Assembly (NCBI RefSeq): GCF_023343835.1
Contig: NC_064443.1
Location: 19,169,501-19,233,500 of the forward strand
Reading direction: 5' to 3'
DNA: 64,000 nt
Source: Lagopus muta
Taxonomy: Eukaryota; Chordata; Aves; Galliformes; Phasianidae
Below, piece by piece: positions 47,301 to 61,605 of this stretch. Numbering within the stretch: the stretch's first letter is position 1; every line of letters starts with the position of its first letter. A program made the translations under genes and the position numbers. The notes under the pieces were generated by a model. That model did not search any database and was not told the origin of the DNA. It saw nothing but the letters and a program-made list of their open reading frames with translations.

Positions 47301-49381
47301 TTCAACTTAAATGGCCCTTTGGGGAAAGCCTGCTGCAGACGTAAGACACCAGGCCATGGTTTGGTTCACTGCAAACATCAACAGAGCAGTTTATATCCGG
47401 AACATTTCCAAAGATGTAAGAACTGTTATGAAGCCTTGTGCCTCCCCATGGGCATGTAGGAAGGAGTCCTCAGAAACTCAGCTGAGGAGGATCACACTCA
47501 GCTTTCCTGCTTGGAGGGACTGCGTTTGAACAAAGGACTGCGGAAGGATGACAAATTCCCAAAGCTTCAGCTTGTGCCACGCTCAGGGCGTTCACCTTTT
47601 GAAGACATGGTTCTTCACCACATTGCTCTCACACAAGGGGACACACTGCAGGGCTGGCAGTGACCACGCAGAGCAGCACCCACCCGTAGGAGCAGGGCTC
47701 ACGCACAGCTCTGCAGGTTTTAATGCGACCAAGTAAGCATTTGTTACTAATGAATTCCCTCTGGTCAGCAGGTTGGTTGCAAACAGCTGGCCCTGCCGTA
47801 CTGCCCAGCATCCCATGCCAGCCCCCTGCTCCCCAGCAGAACAGAAAGGCAAGCACAGCGCCTGGCACCTCGCCCTGCCTCACTCCCCTTCTCTATTGAT
47901 TTTTCTGAGTACTCTCCAGCCCCTTCTCACTTAATGAATTAAGACTATTTATCCCTTCTGGAAATGGAAGTATATTTTCTGCTCAAGTCAGGATTTATTG
48001 CCATCAACTACAAATTTAACTCCGCAAGCAGCATCTGGCTTCAAGGCCAACAAAAAGCCTCAGCTATCAATACAGTCACACAGGTATTAATGAGCAAAGC
48101 TCCCCCTGGGGCTGCTTCCCTGCTGACTCAGCGGAGTTGCAGTCCTTGTGCAGCACACAGCACTCAGATGCACTGCCACAGCTGGGCTCAGCAGATGGCC
48201 AGCACTGCAGCCCAACTGCTCAGGTTGCCATTGCACTTAAAACCAAGAGAGCGATGCTAGAACCTCAAGCACCCACCTTGCACCAGTGCTAGCTGGGGAA
48301 AGGTTTTGACTCATCCTGAGCCATGATGCACTTATACTGCATCAGAACCAGAGTTCCACACCAGCACAGCTCTGCAGAACATAGGCCAGAAGGCACAGCC
48401 CTTTAGCTCCTGCCAGAGGAGTGTTCACAGCTCTCCTCAGTGCCACAGCTCACAGCGTGTGTCCCAGTGTTACTCACAAGAGTTTTTTGAGGATGTTTTG
48501 TGCATGACAATGAATATCACCACGAAAATGAATTACTGTTAACTCAAATACAATCAAGCCATAATGATAAAGACCTGGGATGCACAGCAGAGGATGGAAG
48601 CTGACCTGCTGCAGTGAGTCTGACACTGACCATTACATACATTCCTACTCTTCTCTGGCAAAGCGCACACAGTATTTTTCTGCTCATCATGGATTACTAT
48701 GATTTAAAGGTGGCCCTAAAAGCATAAGTCAATATTTGCTCTCTTTCAGAAGGCATGGTCTTACTGACAGCCAACCAAACAAAAAAAATCTGCTCCCTAT
48801 TTTTCCCTCTGCATCTCCTCCATCCCACAGAGGCATTACCCCACACTTGCCACAGACACAGTTCTTCCAGTCACCTCTCCTTCCACACTACATGGAGTAC
48901 TTCCAGAAGCACAGTGCTGCTCCCACCTGCTTGTTTATTTTAAAGGGCAGAAGGCTCAAAACCTTCCAATTTATTTCAGCTATAATACAAAGCTGAAATA
49001 GCAATGCCTGCTAATGAACATGCTTCCAAGGATGTATTCAAAACCAGCGCATTTCTGCAGTTTGAGTTTACAGTTTATTTCACTAGCAGAAAACCAAATT
49101 ACACCAAATCAAACAAATCTATTGCCCTTCTAGTGTGGTGCTCAAAGGGGGGAAGGGTTCCCATGCAACCACGGCCTGCAAAGCCCACACTGCAGGCACT
49201 GCACACGTGAGCAGGGCAGGGCTGCAGTGCCACACAGAACCACTGCTTGGCTGCAGGAGGGCTCACCCAGCACCCCAGCAGCATTACAGTTATGGGGCAC
49301 AGTGCTGCAAACACAAGTGCCTGTGCACTCACTTGGTTATTTTAAGGCAGCCTGATTGGCAGTTATGCAAGAATTCAACAT

Positions 49382-49387
49382 TTTATT
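49382..49387 (-). terminator. RAD18: Poly(A) signal, probable RAD18 3' end
   Basis: AATAAA on the minus strand about 95 nt after the RAD18 stop. A second AATAAA lies about 300 nt further on, near 49075, and could serve a longer 3' UTR. Confidence 0.55.
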
Positions 49388-49480
49388 AAGTACCCTAATA
49401 CACTGCAAGCAGGAGAAGTCTAAGAAGCACTTCTCAGCCTTAAGCCTTCTGCACTACCTAAGCCCAGTGGCCCCACAGCA

Positions 49481-49583
49481 TCAGCTCTTCTTCCTCTTGC
49501 TCCTGGGAAGCAGTCGATCCCCTCCTGGCAGCTGGGACTGGCACGCCTTCCTCTTGCTAGTTCTCGGGTCCAGAAGACAGTTG
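49481..49583 (-). CDS. RAD18: RAD18 last coding exon (C-terminus)
   Basis: The exon completes a split Ser codon, then encodes 33 residues and TGA: NCLLDPRTSKRKACQSQL followed by PGGDRLLPRSKRKKS. The acceptor is excellent (gctttttttccag). Mammalian RAD18 also ends in a short exon with PRQNRRTR and a basic NKRNRN-type tail, so position, phase and basic character agree although residue identity is modest. The two basic clusters (SKRK and RSKRKK) could act as a bipartite nuclear signal. The assignment rests on its in-frame junction to the better conserved exon at 55801-55854. Confidence 0.82.
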
Positions 49584-52500
49584 CTGGAAAAAAAAGCGGA
49601 AAACAGGGTTTCCAAGGTGCTCTGAACAGGCAGATGCTGAAGGCTGTACAAAGGCACAGCAGGCACTGGGTGCACAGTACCCACAGCACACAATCCCTCC
49701 GGGGCATGAACAGAAACACGCTCCATCCCCATGTCTGAGGGTAGCAGTACCCACAAACCCCATGGGCACAGACACGTCCAGCACTGCCCAGCTCTGTCCT
49801 GGAACTGAGACGAAGGAAAAACAGCCTTCCCAGTACTTCACCCACAGCCTCCAGTGCTGGCACACCCACGTGACATCAGCAAAGGTGTGCATGGAACAGT
49901 CATGCACAGCACAGCCACCAAGAGGAGGGACAGCAGCTGTGGGGTGGATCTCCCACCAGGACAACACGTGGGGCTCCCACCTTCCAGCTGCAACCCTTCA
50001 CCTGAGGCTCTTCCCATTACAGACAAGGAATGTCACTGGAAGCTCAAAGAAGTGCTTTCATTTCAGTTACAGTTAATTTTAAAGGGGAAAAAGAAAGTTA
50101 AGCTAGCCTTATTTAAATTATACAGCTAATTTCCATCAACCTGCTTTGAGCTTGGAACACACATAGAGTCAACGTGAAAGATACTGCTCTGCTCATCAAC
50201 AGCCATTACTAATTAAACATTCTTCATAAACACATTTTTTCAAAAGCCGTTTGCCAGGATGAATCTACCCTACGGGGACTATTCACTCAGCTTAAACAGG
50301 AAATTCACAACTGGAAATAAGATGAAATCTGGATAAGAGTCTGGATGAGGTGCTATGAGATACAGCTCAGTAGCTCAGTGGGTAGTAATGGTGATAGGAG
50401 ATGGTTTCAACCAGGTGCTCTCGTAGGTCCTTTCCAACCTCGTGATTCTAAGGAACTCGAACGCTGAAGTCGTTTCCCCTTTGGCAGCAGCAAGGAGCAC
50501 ACACACACAGATCAGGAACAATGTGCACCCCAGAGCCTCTAGCAGCTCCCCACGGTTCCTCCTGCCCAGCCGCAACGCACGCCGCACTGCAGAGCACAGC
50601 GGAGCTGATGACACGATTCCCTGCCTGCTCTGCTCGCGAGCAGCTCCGACAAGCAGCACAGCTGCACCAGCAGCCAAGCAATTTGATTTTCTACTATGAT
50701 TGCTCATTTGATTTGCTACTCAATTATCCTTCGAGCCTCTTGGTATTGCTTTCCATTTTCTTCACTGACTTTGTGCGCTTCAGATTATGGGCTCCACAAT
50801 GAGCCCGAGCTTCATTTACCTACTACATCTGGACAATACTATCACAAAGCATGTCCTAACATCCCCAAAGGCTATGATGAACCCTCTGCAGAACCTCCCG
50901 TGTCTTCAACACCAAACACCCAATAACAAAATAATTACCTCTAAGTCTAAAGCTCTTGAAAACAACAGGCTTTACTTTTTACTCACATATAGTGCCTACA
51001 CACGGAAGGATGTCACCACTCTCAGATAACCCAGCAGACATCGCTTCTGCGTCATCCTTGTCCAGATTTTGTTTTATAAGGAAGCCTCATGCTTTCTACC
51101 TTTGTTTCACTGAACTGAAGATAGGTTACAAACACTAAAAGTTAGCATTGAATTAAGAGAGCGATTAACTATTTTCTAAGTAAATTCAAATAAAAACCCA
51201 CCAAGAAAACTCAGAAAAATAACAACGGAGGTTGACAAAGTGACTTACAGTAACCTAGAGCTAGCACTACTCCAGAGATGGCATTGGTCACAGAAACCAC
51301 CCCAGACCAGCTGATTGCAGCCAGCCTGCACACACAGTGCCCTCTGTCTCAGCTGGCGCTGCTCACAGGAGCCACCATTGTGCAGGTTTAGAAGAACAGA
51401 ATGGTGGAGCCCTGGGAACACTGAGCAACACGAAGCAGTGCCACACAACAGCTCTGCGACTTGCTGCAGTACCCAGTGCTACACTCCTACAGCCTGCCTT
51501 CCCAAACCCTGCAGAAATAAATAAGCCAAGAACTAATGCTTTCTAAGCAACAGCTTCACTTGTCAGCAGATGGGACCCAGGGTCAGCACAGGGCTGGGTG
51601 AAACCTGGGGACTCTAAAACCTGTTTCCAACTCAACTGCCAACGTACACCTTTGCATACAGAACAAGTAGCATTGCTGAGAAAGCACTGCAGTGCAATCA
51701 CTGCACAGAAACAGCACTGAAACTGGAAAGAAAGACAACGTCATCCAAAGATACCCTGGTAAACAAGCAATCACTGCTTAGAGGTTTTGTCTAATAAGGC
51801 AACTTCTGCACACAGGGTCTCTGTCAGTACGTTATTAAATGCTTCTCAAGCCACGACTCTGCAAAGCCATTGACATTTGTATAACCCTGGATGCCAGCAA
51901 AACCCTGAAGGGAACAGATGAGTTCAGACACATAACTGCATCCCACAGCAGGTCACATGCAATTCGAGTGTCCATGGCCCTACTGCTAACACATACCTGC
52001 ACAAAGATGCTTGCTTCATCAGAAACTGAGTCTGAAGGACTAAAGCCTTCCACACCATTTCTGAACTAGAACTTAAGACCATTTGTCTGCCAACAGCTCT
52101 GCAAAAACATCGTGACCACCAGCACAGACCAATAAGGAGCGTGGCTGATGGGAAAAGCAGGCAAGGCTCAGGTATGTGACCCAATGTGAGGAGCAGGAGG
52201 CAGAGGGCACAACAGGGATGTGCCTGCAGTGCTCGTTCTGCAGGGCCAGGCCTGGGTGAAGGAGCACAGCAGCAGACACAGATCACAGGTCCTCTTAAGC
52301 TGAGCAGGCACTCGTCCCAACAGAACACCTCCACCCCCAGGCAGGGCACTGCCACTGTGCTGGGACCAGGGCTGCCAGCCGCTCCTTTGGTTTACGTTCA
52401 TTTCATAGATCAGAGATTTTTGTACTCTTCAGCTTTGATCTGCTGGCCACGTGGCACAGTGCCACCAACAGTGAAAGCACAAAGCAAGCATGGCTGACCT

Positions 52501-55500
52501 TCCACAGCAACATGCACATTTGGATCCTTGGGAAAGGCAGCTCCCTTCCCACACCCATTGGTTCACTTTGTAATGTGGTTGGCTTGGGCAAGGACACAGC
52601 TCCAACTTCTGGCATCCGACATCTGAGACGGGGGGAGAAGAAACAGGAAAGCCCCCATCCTTTCTTTCAGAATGAGATGAGCTTGTTTCTCAGAGCACTG
52701 AAGTATATTGTGAGGTAGGCAAGATATTTTACTGCAACTATGCACAATTAAAGATCCATCATCCTTTTATCCTTTTCTTTATTTCACATTGCACTCCTAT
52801 AGGAAATACATCCACCAGCTTACTCCCTAAAATCTCACTGCCAGCTCTCCAGAAGAACTTAGCTAAAGTGTGAATGGTGAAGTCACCACAGAAGCCTTTC
52901 AAACTCACACCAACTTCTAGGCCTTCAGATGCGATGCTTCCCACAGAGCTGAGCAATCCCTGCAGCTCAGCACTCGCACACTGCTTGCCACACACGTCAC
53001 GGAACCATAAGGCTTTCATTAAATGGTCACCAAGAGGTTACTGAGAGCCTGAAACGCTGCCTCAATTTCATCAGATAGAGTAATATGAATTTATGTAGTC
53101 CCAATAGCATTATACCACAGCAAATGGATTTGTTACTTAACAGAGGATATGAAAAGCAAGGAAAAAAATTTTGAGAGCTCAGAGAATGCTTAAATCGTGC
53201 TTAAGTTAGTTTCAGGAATGGAATGGCGTTTTGCTAAAAATATGCAGCAAATTGCCACTAAAATATCCCAAATCTGCTCCATCCATGCACTGTCACAAAC
53301 AAATGGCAAGTATGCCATAGAAAAATACTTGGGCTTATTTTTTGAGTATTACTGTCTAATCTCTTTGTGTCAAAATAAGACAATTAGCAGAGATGAAAGA
53401 TGACTCCAGGGAATTTAAGTAATGTCTCAATTTTCATTAAGCGCTTCATAAAATAGACAATCCACTCTAAACACAGAATATGAATATTTATTGCTTCTTT
53501 ATTAGATCTATCATGGAAATTAAGGCTCAGCAGATCACTATCTCCAAAAGGCACAGCATGCTGCAGTTCAACTTTTCCAACACCTTGAGATGTGCTGCAG
53601 GCAGAGCTGCTCTGCTCAACCTCAGCCTGATGCTAAGCAGTGGGAAGGCTGCTTTGGGAACTGCAGGCACAGATGCTGAGGTCCAAACACACCACATCAC
53701 TGCTGCCACCTCACCTGCTTAGGGAGAACAAAGCATTCGCACAAGTTTGAAAGTTTGAAGCTTTTCTTTTATAAATAGCATTAAATTCTCTTTTAGAGAC
53801 TTGCACTGTGAAACCATAAGAAGCCTGCAGCTCACCAAAGCAGCCCGTGGTGCAGCTGGCAGCACACACAGCTGCTCCCTGCCCCACTGCACAGTGCTCT
53901 GCTTCCCTGCCCCCAGGAGTGCATTCCCCAGCCACAGTCAACCAGAACCAGTGACCACTCTGACTGCTGAGCAGCCCCTGCAGACTGCTTCCCCCGGAGC
54001 TTCAACTTGAGCTTAACCCTTCCAGAGACACAAGAGACCCTAAATCTTCTGAATCCCATCTGTGAGAAACATGAAACAGATGACATAGTTTTAAAAGTAC
54101 TGAAAAATCACATTTGGCAAAAGCAAGTAATGCTCATGAAGAACTACTTCCTCCATTTCAGTCAACACAGAAATCCTGCAGAAGAGCAATAATATGGATT
54201 TGTATTGTTAGCGTAGACAAATGTATTCTCCCTCATCACATCCATCTCTGAACAGAGACTCTTCTGCAGTCTTGTCCTGAGAGAAGCCCACTGAATTTCA
54301 TAGCTAGACCTGTCCTCAGCATAGTGCCCATCTCTAAAGTGAGATCCTCCAGGGCTGCACACAGCAGTGTTTTCAGCCCTCATGCCCAAATACCAAATAA
54401 TGTCATGTGGAATTACGGATATAAAAGGATGCAGAAGTCTGGACACAGCACTATTTAGAAGTGTTCCCTTCACCAAGAAATTGCCATTTGAACCTAGGCC
54501 AAATACAGGCCATCCTAGATTATTTCCAAAGCATAATGTTAATTATCTTATGTACTGAAATATGTCAAAAGCTGAAACTTCCATATCACTTGCTTTGCAA
54601 ATACCCAATCATCAGCCAGAACAAAAACAGAGAGATGATCAGCCCCAAAACCAAAAATCTGTGCTGGTTATGAAATGTTTTTGTGCTGGCCTGTGCCTTC
54701 TCAGGTACTGAGCTTGCCAAAGCAAAGCTCTCCCCTGCTGCAAACAGCAGGACACAATTCTGCAATGAAGAGCAATATAGCTGTAATGAAATGCATAGAC
54801 CTGACTTAATATTCTTGTGCACTTGCCAACCTGGCCAAAACTTGGTACCATGCAAATAAAACAACCAAAAGACTGAGATTTTCTGAGTGACGGAAACCAT
54901 CAAAGTAACAAATTACTTTTGCTCTGGATACATTATAACTAACATTAACATCCAATACTGCTAAAGAGAAACGCCCCATTAGGGCATCCAGCTTCCACAC
55001 TTGACATTCCTATTTCTTCTTGCACTAATGAACACAATTTGCTAACGCATGCAAGAAGTCACAGATGCAATCAGTCTTCATTCCTGTTTCTTTGTACGAT
55101 ACCTACAAAGCTTTTCAGTTGATCTAACACTGCACTGCTATAAATCTCACTATACCTGCACACCCTCAGCATCCCCAGATAGTCCAACATTTGCTCTCCA
55201 CCTTCATGCATTTCACTGCTTTTCTTCAGGAATCATTGGATGATTTTGCAGCATTTCTTTACAGAACACCTTGCACAGCCAGACACAAACTTTAAATCTT
55301 ACCAATAACAGAAGGGGATTTTTGTTCTTTGAAAAGATGACATTAGGATTCTAGAAACAAGAACGTGCTTTTCTCTCTCCTAACAGAAGCCAACCAAAGC
55401 AAACGCTGCAATTCCAGGACGTTCAATTAGACACAGAGATACAGGTGAGGACTGGCAACAACCTCACATTAATTTTCTATTGTATTTAGTCTCTTGTTTT

Positions 55501-55800
55501 CCCATAAAACTCTGTGTTTGTTTTGTTGTTTTTTTGTTAAGTATACATCCATACTCAATGTATGCTTTGGAACAATGATTTTCAGCCACTCATCTGGGGA
55601 TTCTAGGAGCACCCATGCATTATTTTCCAGCAAACCAACAACACTGTAGAAGTTTTGCCCCCAGTAACTGTGGAGGTTCTCACCAAACCTGATGCTTTAA
55701 TGGCATTTGCCTCTCTTGCAGAAAACATGTAGGATTCAGCAAACCAGAAGAGACTTCAAATCAGCCTCAAGTACTTTTCCCCCCGTCTGTTTCTGCCTAC
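49584..55800 (-). other. RAD18: RAD18 last intron (6217 bp)
   Basis: Donor gtaggc and acceptor tttttttccag. It contains a CR1 tail at 50385-50452. I recognised no other gene or exon inside it. Confidence 0.75.
50385..50452 (+). mobile_element. CR1 LINE 3' tail inside RAD18 intron
   Basis: Reads gtgataggagatggtttcaa, then ccaggtgctctcgtaggtcc and tttccaacctcgtgattcta, a typical CR1 3' terminus. It is antisense to RAD18. Confidence 0.8.
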
Positions 55801-55854
55801 CTGTCAGAGGGCACCGAACAAATCTCAGCTTCCAGATCTCTCAAGATGTCTGAA
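55801..55854 (-). CDS. RAD18: RAD18 penultimate coding exon (end of S-box region)
   Basis: A 54-nt exon with acceptor ttcagctccag and donor CAG|gtaggc. Joined to the upstream exon it reads SSGSSSSDILRDLEAE, then ICSVPSD. This matches mammalian RAD18, where a serine cluster is followed by SSSSDIIRDLLEEEE. Phases fit on both sides (one base to complete Ser, two bases carried to the next exon). The match in sequence, phase and position makes the RAD18 call secure. The serine-rich stretch is the S-box known in human RAD18 to be phosphorylated by CDC7 and to recruit DNA polymerase eta. Confidence 0.9.
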
Positions 55855-58800
55855 CTGGAGCTGAAGGGAAAAGCAAAACACACATCAATTATTTTAACAA
55901 TGCTCACGCCAAAGGTCTCTAAACAAAGTGATTAATTCTGGCAGCAGAGCTTGTAAATGAGACAGACCTTACACACAGCACCAGCAATGGGGAATCATTT
56001 CCACCAAAGCCCAGAAGGTTCCTTTTTTTGAGAAAATGAATAAATGGTGGGCAGGATTTCTTCTCCCTTTCCCAGTCAGTCTCCCCCCACCTCCCATTCC
56101 TCGTCAGGGCCAAAGGAGCAGCACAGTGACTGCAGCACCACGGATAGGAGAAAAACACCACTGGCACAGAGGAGTTTGAAAAAGGGAAAACACACACAAA
56201 GCACTGCTGCCATATGCAGAACATTATTCCAAAACAAAATGGACTTTGAAGCTGTGTGTGCAATTTTAGAAACTCATCTGTGGTTCCCCAGGAATTTTTA
56301 TGAACAGCTGAATAAATTTATCTAATTACAAGCATTACTCAACAGAACAGCTTTAATTTGGAGATAAAGGCAACTAAAATTGAAAGCAGTGACTGCATGT
56401 ATAGGGAACAACGTTTCATCCCTGCACCAGTTACCAATCCCACCACGCACAGCACCTGGAGGAGTGAGAGCAGCCCAAACCCCAGCACCACACGTGGGTG
56501 CTTGGAGGGAACATCACGGAACCCCAGCATGCCCAGGCATTTCTCACTGCACTACTAAAGATGACATGAAATACTCAAAGCAAAAACACAGGAAAGCACA
56601 CTGTAAAAATGATGGTGACAGGGAAAGTTGGGAAGTCTAGCAGGTTTATTTTTTTACTCCCCAAATTTGCACTCTGTCAAGAATTCATCTTCGGCACACA
56701 AGCTGGATTCCCAGGGAATGAGTTATCATACTTCTGAATCCTGCCCTGATGCTCCAGTTACATTAAAAGAAGCAGGGAGATTTTAGCGTTTGGCTCCCTA
56801 AAATAGAAAAAGAACAGGTTTGACGACTGAACACCATGTACTTCATTGCCCTGAAAAATATATTCTTATTATCATTAATCAACTGTTTGTCACAAGCAAA
56901 ACAATATAAGTGAAAAGATTTGGCTAGCACTCAGCACAATAATGAAAGTTCATAATTTGCATGCATATTTCAAAGTTTTTGCCTACCAAACTATTTTGAA
57001 ACCAGGCACAAAATGTACTGGAGTTACTTACCACCTCAGAGCGTGCCTGTGTAGGAGAACGGGATATCAGCACAAGAGTGGTCCGAGCCCCCCACGACCC
57101 AGGTCAACCCCTGCACGTCCACTGTGCTGAGTGATGAAGGACATCACACCTGAGCCCACAGACAGCCTGCAGGGCTGGGATTCCCAGCTGTGGCCAAACT
57201 GCCCTTTTCTCCAGCACTTCTTCAAACACGTCCATCATTCCAAGGCAGTTGCTCACTAAGATTGCTAAACATCAGCTTCTTAAACAAAGATCAAGCCATC
57301 TCCTGACACTGAGCTGCAGCAACTCCATGCTTTGTACTATTTTCCACATGTGGGGAGGAAAAACAGCTCTAAATGGATAGCTGCAAAACAATCATCAAAA
57401 AACGTTTTTCAGCTCTTTATTGAAACGCTGAATATTAAGCCAAAAGGAATGCTGACCAACTGAGTTCAAAATTTTAAATAATTTTGCTTTCCCTCACAGA
57501 AAGCTTCCAATATCTCCTTATTGTTGAACAACCTGCACTTAAACTGAAGAAAATGAGTTAAATTGAGAAGAAACAGCTACCTCATTCTGCATGTTGGTTT
57601 TACTGAGGCCAAACAGAACTCAGCATACGGTTTTGCTCATTCCTTCTGCCTTCCCAGCCGGCAGGCACACCAAGGCCAGGCAAGGCACAACACATCTTCA
57701 GGCTTCACTTGGACTCCAAATCCAAGCAATTTCCTGCAAGAGCTCTACTGTCCTTCCCTTTAATAAAGATTTTTCTTCCTATCTTGCATTGAGAATTCCA
57801 TATGAGTAAATCCACAGCAAAACCAGCAATGCCCTGAGATGTAAAGCTTGTGGTGCAGAGAGCTGAGGAGCGCAGTGAGGGCACAAAGGGTTTGGCTGCA
57901 GCACCCACTGCAGGCTGAGGGTCAGCTGCCTTGGGGCACTTTCAGGCCATAACGAGTGAACTGCTCCTTCCTTGATCATCAGCTGGATGTTACACCTGCT
58001 CTCCCTTTGTTAGTGAGGCTTTGGTTTGGTTTTGCCTTTTAAAGATAAACACATCACCTTAAAATAGAGAGAAGAAAGCCGACAAGTGCGAATAACATGT
58101 CTCATTCTAAAAATGAAAGGAGCAAGTTTGCTTTATGGCAGATTAAGTTCCTTCTTGGCTGCTCAGCAAGCAGAACCCTTTCATCAGCCTGTCCTGCCCT
58201 GCACTCCAGCACGTGCATGGAGCAGTTCTCGCTGTTGGTGCCAACTGCAGGCTCTCTCATGTCACCAGCTCTGTTTGAAGGTGAATGCCCAGCTACAAGG
58301 ACCGAGGAGAAGTATTTTTCTGTACCTTCCTGCCCTGCTTCCTGCTCCCATTCCAAACTCCAGCCTGCCTGCGATGGACAGCCATAGTGTGCAGGGTGTC
58401 AGGCAGCCAAGACAATGCAGAGTGCTGGTGCCTTCACGTCTGTTTTCAGGACTCAAAGGTGCCCAATCCACAGCTGTGTCTGATGTCCTGACAGCTATCC
58501 TATGCAGGCACCATACCCTGTACAAACCAGAGGCCAGCAGCTGCCCCTTTGTCAATGGCCTCCCCAGGACTCCACCTACAGCCCTTGCAGCTCTGTGCCC
58601 ATACACCACAGTTCACAATTGTTGGAACAAAGGTATGAATTAGCAGAGAAGCAGCAGCATCCTTATGCAACGGACTCACATTTGAAGCCAAAAAAATCAA
58701 AGATAGAATGCTCCCATCCAACACTTGATGTTCACCTTCTCTGGCCCACAGCAGCACAAGATTAAGTCAAAACTGAACAACAGAGCTGAAAAAAGACAGC

Positions 58801-61577
58801 TATTCCCCCACTGAAAACAGCTCTCATGCACTGCCTTGAGCCAGAGACAGTCAGCCCCAGGACCAGGACAGCACTCTGGTTATCCCAGCCTGCAGTGCCA
58901 GGAAGGCCCTCTCAGCTCTGCAGCCGCCCTGCGCTGCCAGCTCCGGCAAAGCCACGTCTGTGAGAGGTCTGCAGGGGATGCTGCTCCAGCCTGCACACGA
59001 TGCCTTCTCCAGCTGATGAACTAAACCTCAACTACTGCAAAGCAGCTAAAGCCAAAGCAAGCGACTGGCTAAATGCAGACCTTCATCCTGATCAATAGCT
59101 GCCAAGCGCAGCGCCAAGGAGCCCCACTGAGTGCCAACGAGAGCCCTGACTTGGGCAAGGAGCTCAGCTGGCAGAGCTGCAGCAGCTCTGTGTATCCCAG
59201 AGGCAGAGATTTACACACGCTGCAGGTACAGCACTTTCAGTCAGTGTTTCAGAATTAAATCACCCTGTTTCGCTGTACAATATAACATCGTTAGACGAGG
59301 CCAAAGATGTATTGCCTGTGCTGAGAGTCCTCCACTCTGCTCCTAAGAACTGATGCTCTCTTCTAACAGCAGTTTTAAAGCAAAATAATTTGTTTAAATG
59401 ACTGAATGTTATCTCAGTTTTATAGAGTACTTTTAATAAAATATTTCCTCTGTGTGGTTCATTAACTGGCTTATCACTGTCCCACCTAGTTTCTTTTATA
59501 ATTTTTCTATTGTTTAAACTCTTGCATAAAGCTTGGCTTCCGTCCCAGAAAGTAAAAGAACGCAGTGAGACTATTTATATAGAGAACTAAAGTTCCATGA
59601 AAGCTTTATGAATGACTTCACAGCTTTGAAAAATATCCTTTAAGAGTCAGGGCTTTGTTCTGCTGTTTATCTATTAGGAGCGTTTTGCTTCATTGGTGGG
59701 ATCATCCATTTCTGAAAAGACCAAACACGCTCGGATCGATGCTACCACCTCCACGTCTGGCTGATACCTTTCCTCCAGCAGAGTTCTCCTGTCCTCACGT
59801 AGAGCAGTGACTGCTGAATAACATCAGCACTGTCAGGATCACTACAGACGTACAGATATGTTGTATGGTCTGACTGCTCCCTTAGTTGTACAAAGCAGAA
59901 CTTTAACTACTGGTATTGGATTGAAAAGGCGTAGAAGTTCTAATGAGGAGAGGAGGTAGAAATCACCAAGTCCACTGCAGTGTCATTAATAGAACAACGA
60001 CGTCAGCTCTGTGCCTCTGTGACTGTTCAGCTGTGCTCCATACACTGCCCAAAATCCAAATTGTCTTTTAATGCATCACAGCATCAGGCCTCCATAGAAA
60101 AGTGCTTTCTCTGTGCTTAAAAGTACAGCACACAGATTTGGACTCCCAAATATATTTCAAGTTTTGACATTTCAATGTGAAATAAGTTCCCCCTTGTCAA
60201 AGGATATCCTCTTATTATCAGAAAGAAAATGTGAGTCTCAGAAAATCGTATCTTGATGAAAAAGCACAATGCTACAGACCACCCCCACTCTAAATCATTC
60301 TTCTCTTGTTTTCACTGCACTTCACAGAACATTAACTCCATGGCAGCCAGAGACTGACACAACACATCTTTCTTTCATGCAGTTTATATGACTGTTTTTC
60401 CACAACCTCTGAAAATCATGACCTAATGCTACTAATTAAAATGGACCCAGATGATGTCAACAGCACAGCATGGGTGCGAGGCACAGCCCAACACACACGG
60501 TGCAGCCAAAAGGCACACTGCTCCCAGAGCTGCTGCTCAGAGCCACAGGCAAAGCAGTGCAAGAAGGATGAGCCTGGCCCAAGGAGCACACTGCAGCCAA
60601 ACAGCAGTGGCCATGCATCACACAGCATCCAGCCAGGCTTCCCTGCCTCATCACTGCTATTCTCGTCTCTATTTCAGCCAAATATATACTAAAAAAAACA
60701 AGATGCCATGTTATAAAGGATGAGCACCTACAGTCCATGATGGCCAGGCACACCACAGAGCCCAGCAGCCGGTCAGCTGAGTTTAATGCAGAAAAGAAAG
60801 GAAAAATAAACACAACCACAGCACTACTGCACTGAACTTCTTGACCAACACAGAAGCTAACTTTTAAGGTTATGCAAACTGCACTAAACTTAAACAAATA
60901 TAAACACATTGCACATACAAACCAGAGAGTATGCACAAAGTAGGAAAGCAAAGAGAGAAGTCCCAGAGAGATTCTGAAAAAGCAATTCTGTGCCATAGGA
61001 GTTGAAGCAAAGTAGCCGCCACAAAGAGCTAGTAAGTGTGTTTGTTGGCTTACGTTTGGTTTTTCAAAGAGGTCCAAATATCTGAGGCACACTGAATGGT
61101 CTTTACAGCTGTGAGATCCTGTGTTTGAGTCGAGAAATCTATGGAAATACTTCATTTGGAGAGAGCGAATACATGAAAAGAAGGAATAAACAGCTTTGTC
61201 CTCAGCCAGACATGACGCAAACAATGTGCACTTTCCAACAAAATCTGCCAACCTGCCTTATGAGAGCACATTCAAACCATCAGCAGCAGTGGCACACTGA
61301 TACCCTGCAGCCAACAGTCTCTTCAACACACTCTCACCCAGACTTGAGAATAATAAACATAAGTCTGCAGACAGAGAAAGGTAAAGAACGAAAATGTAGC
61401 TGTGATGCCAAAGGCCACAGGAGGGTCACTCAGGACATCATTTATATACCAAGTTAGCAGCAGAGCAGATTTAATGACTCCTTGGATGAGCTAATAAAAG
61501 GAAAACTTTCTCACTCTGTCAAATGAAAATTCTAGATTTTCTAGGGTCCTTAATGCTAAAAGGTGAGCTTGCAGGCA

Positions 61578-61605
61578 AGAAAAAAGAAGAAAAAAAAAAA
61601 AGAGT
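61578..61605 (+). repeat. A/G-rich simple repeat
   Basis: A-rich run interrupted by single G residues, ending in a 12-13 base poly(A). Confidence 0.8.

Larger units (their letters stand above)
36500..49380. other. Intergenic tract between OXTR and RAD18
   Basis: No protein-coding exon or RNA gene was recognised. It holds a small CpG island (38150-38680), an AT-richer stretch at 38740-38890 resembling a conserved element, and a CR1 fragment at about 41284-41345. The remainder is ordinary unique DNA with many short spurious frames. Non-coding OXTR 5' exons or enhancers could lie here but leave no readable signature. Confidence 0.5.
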
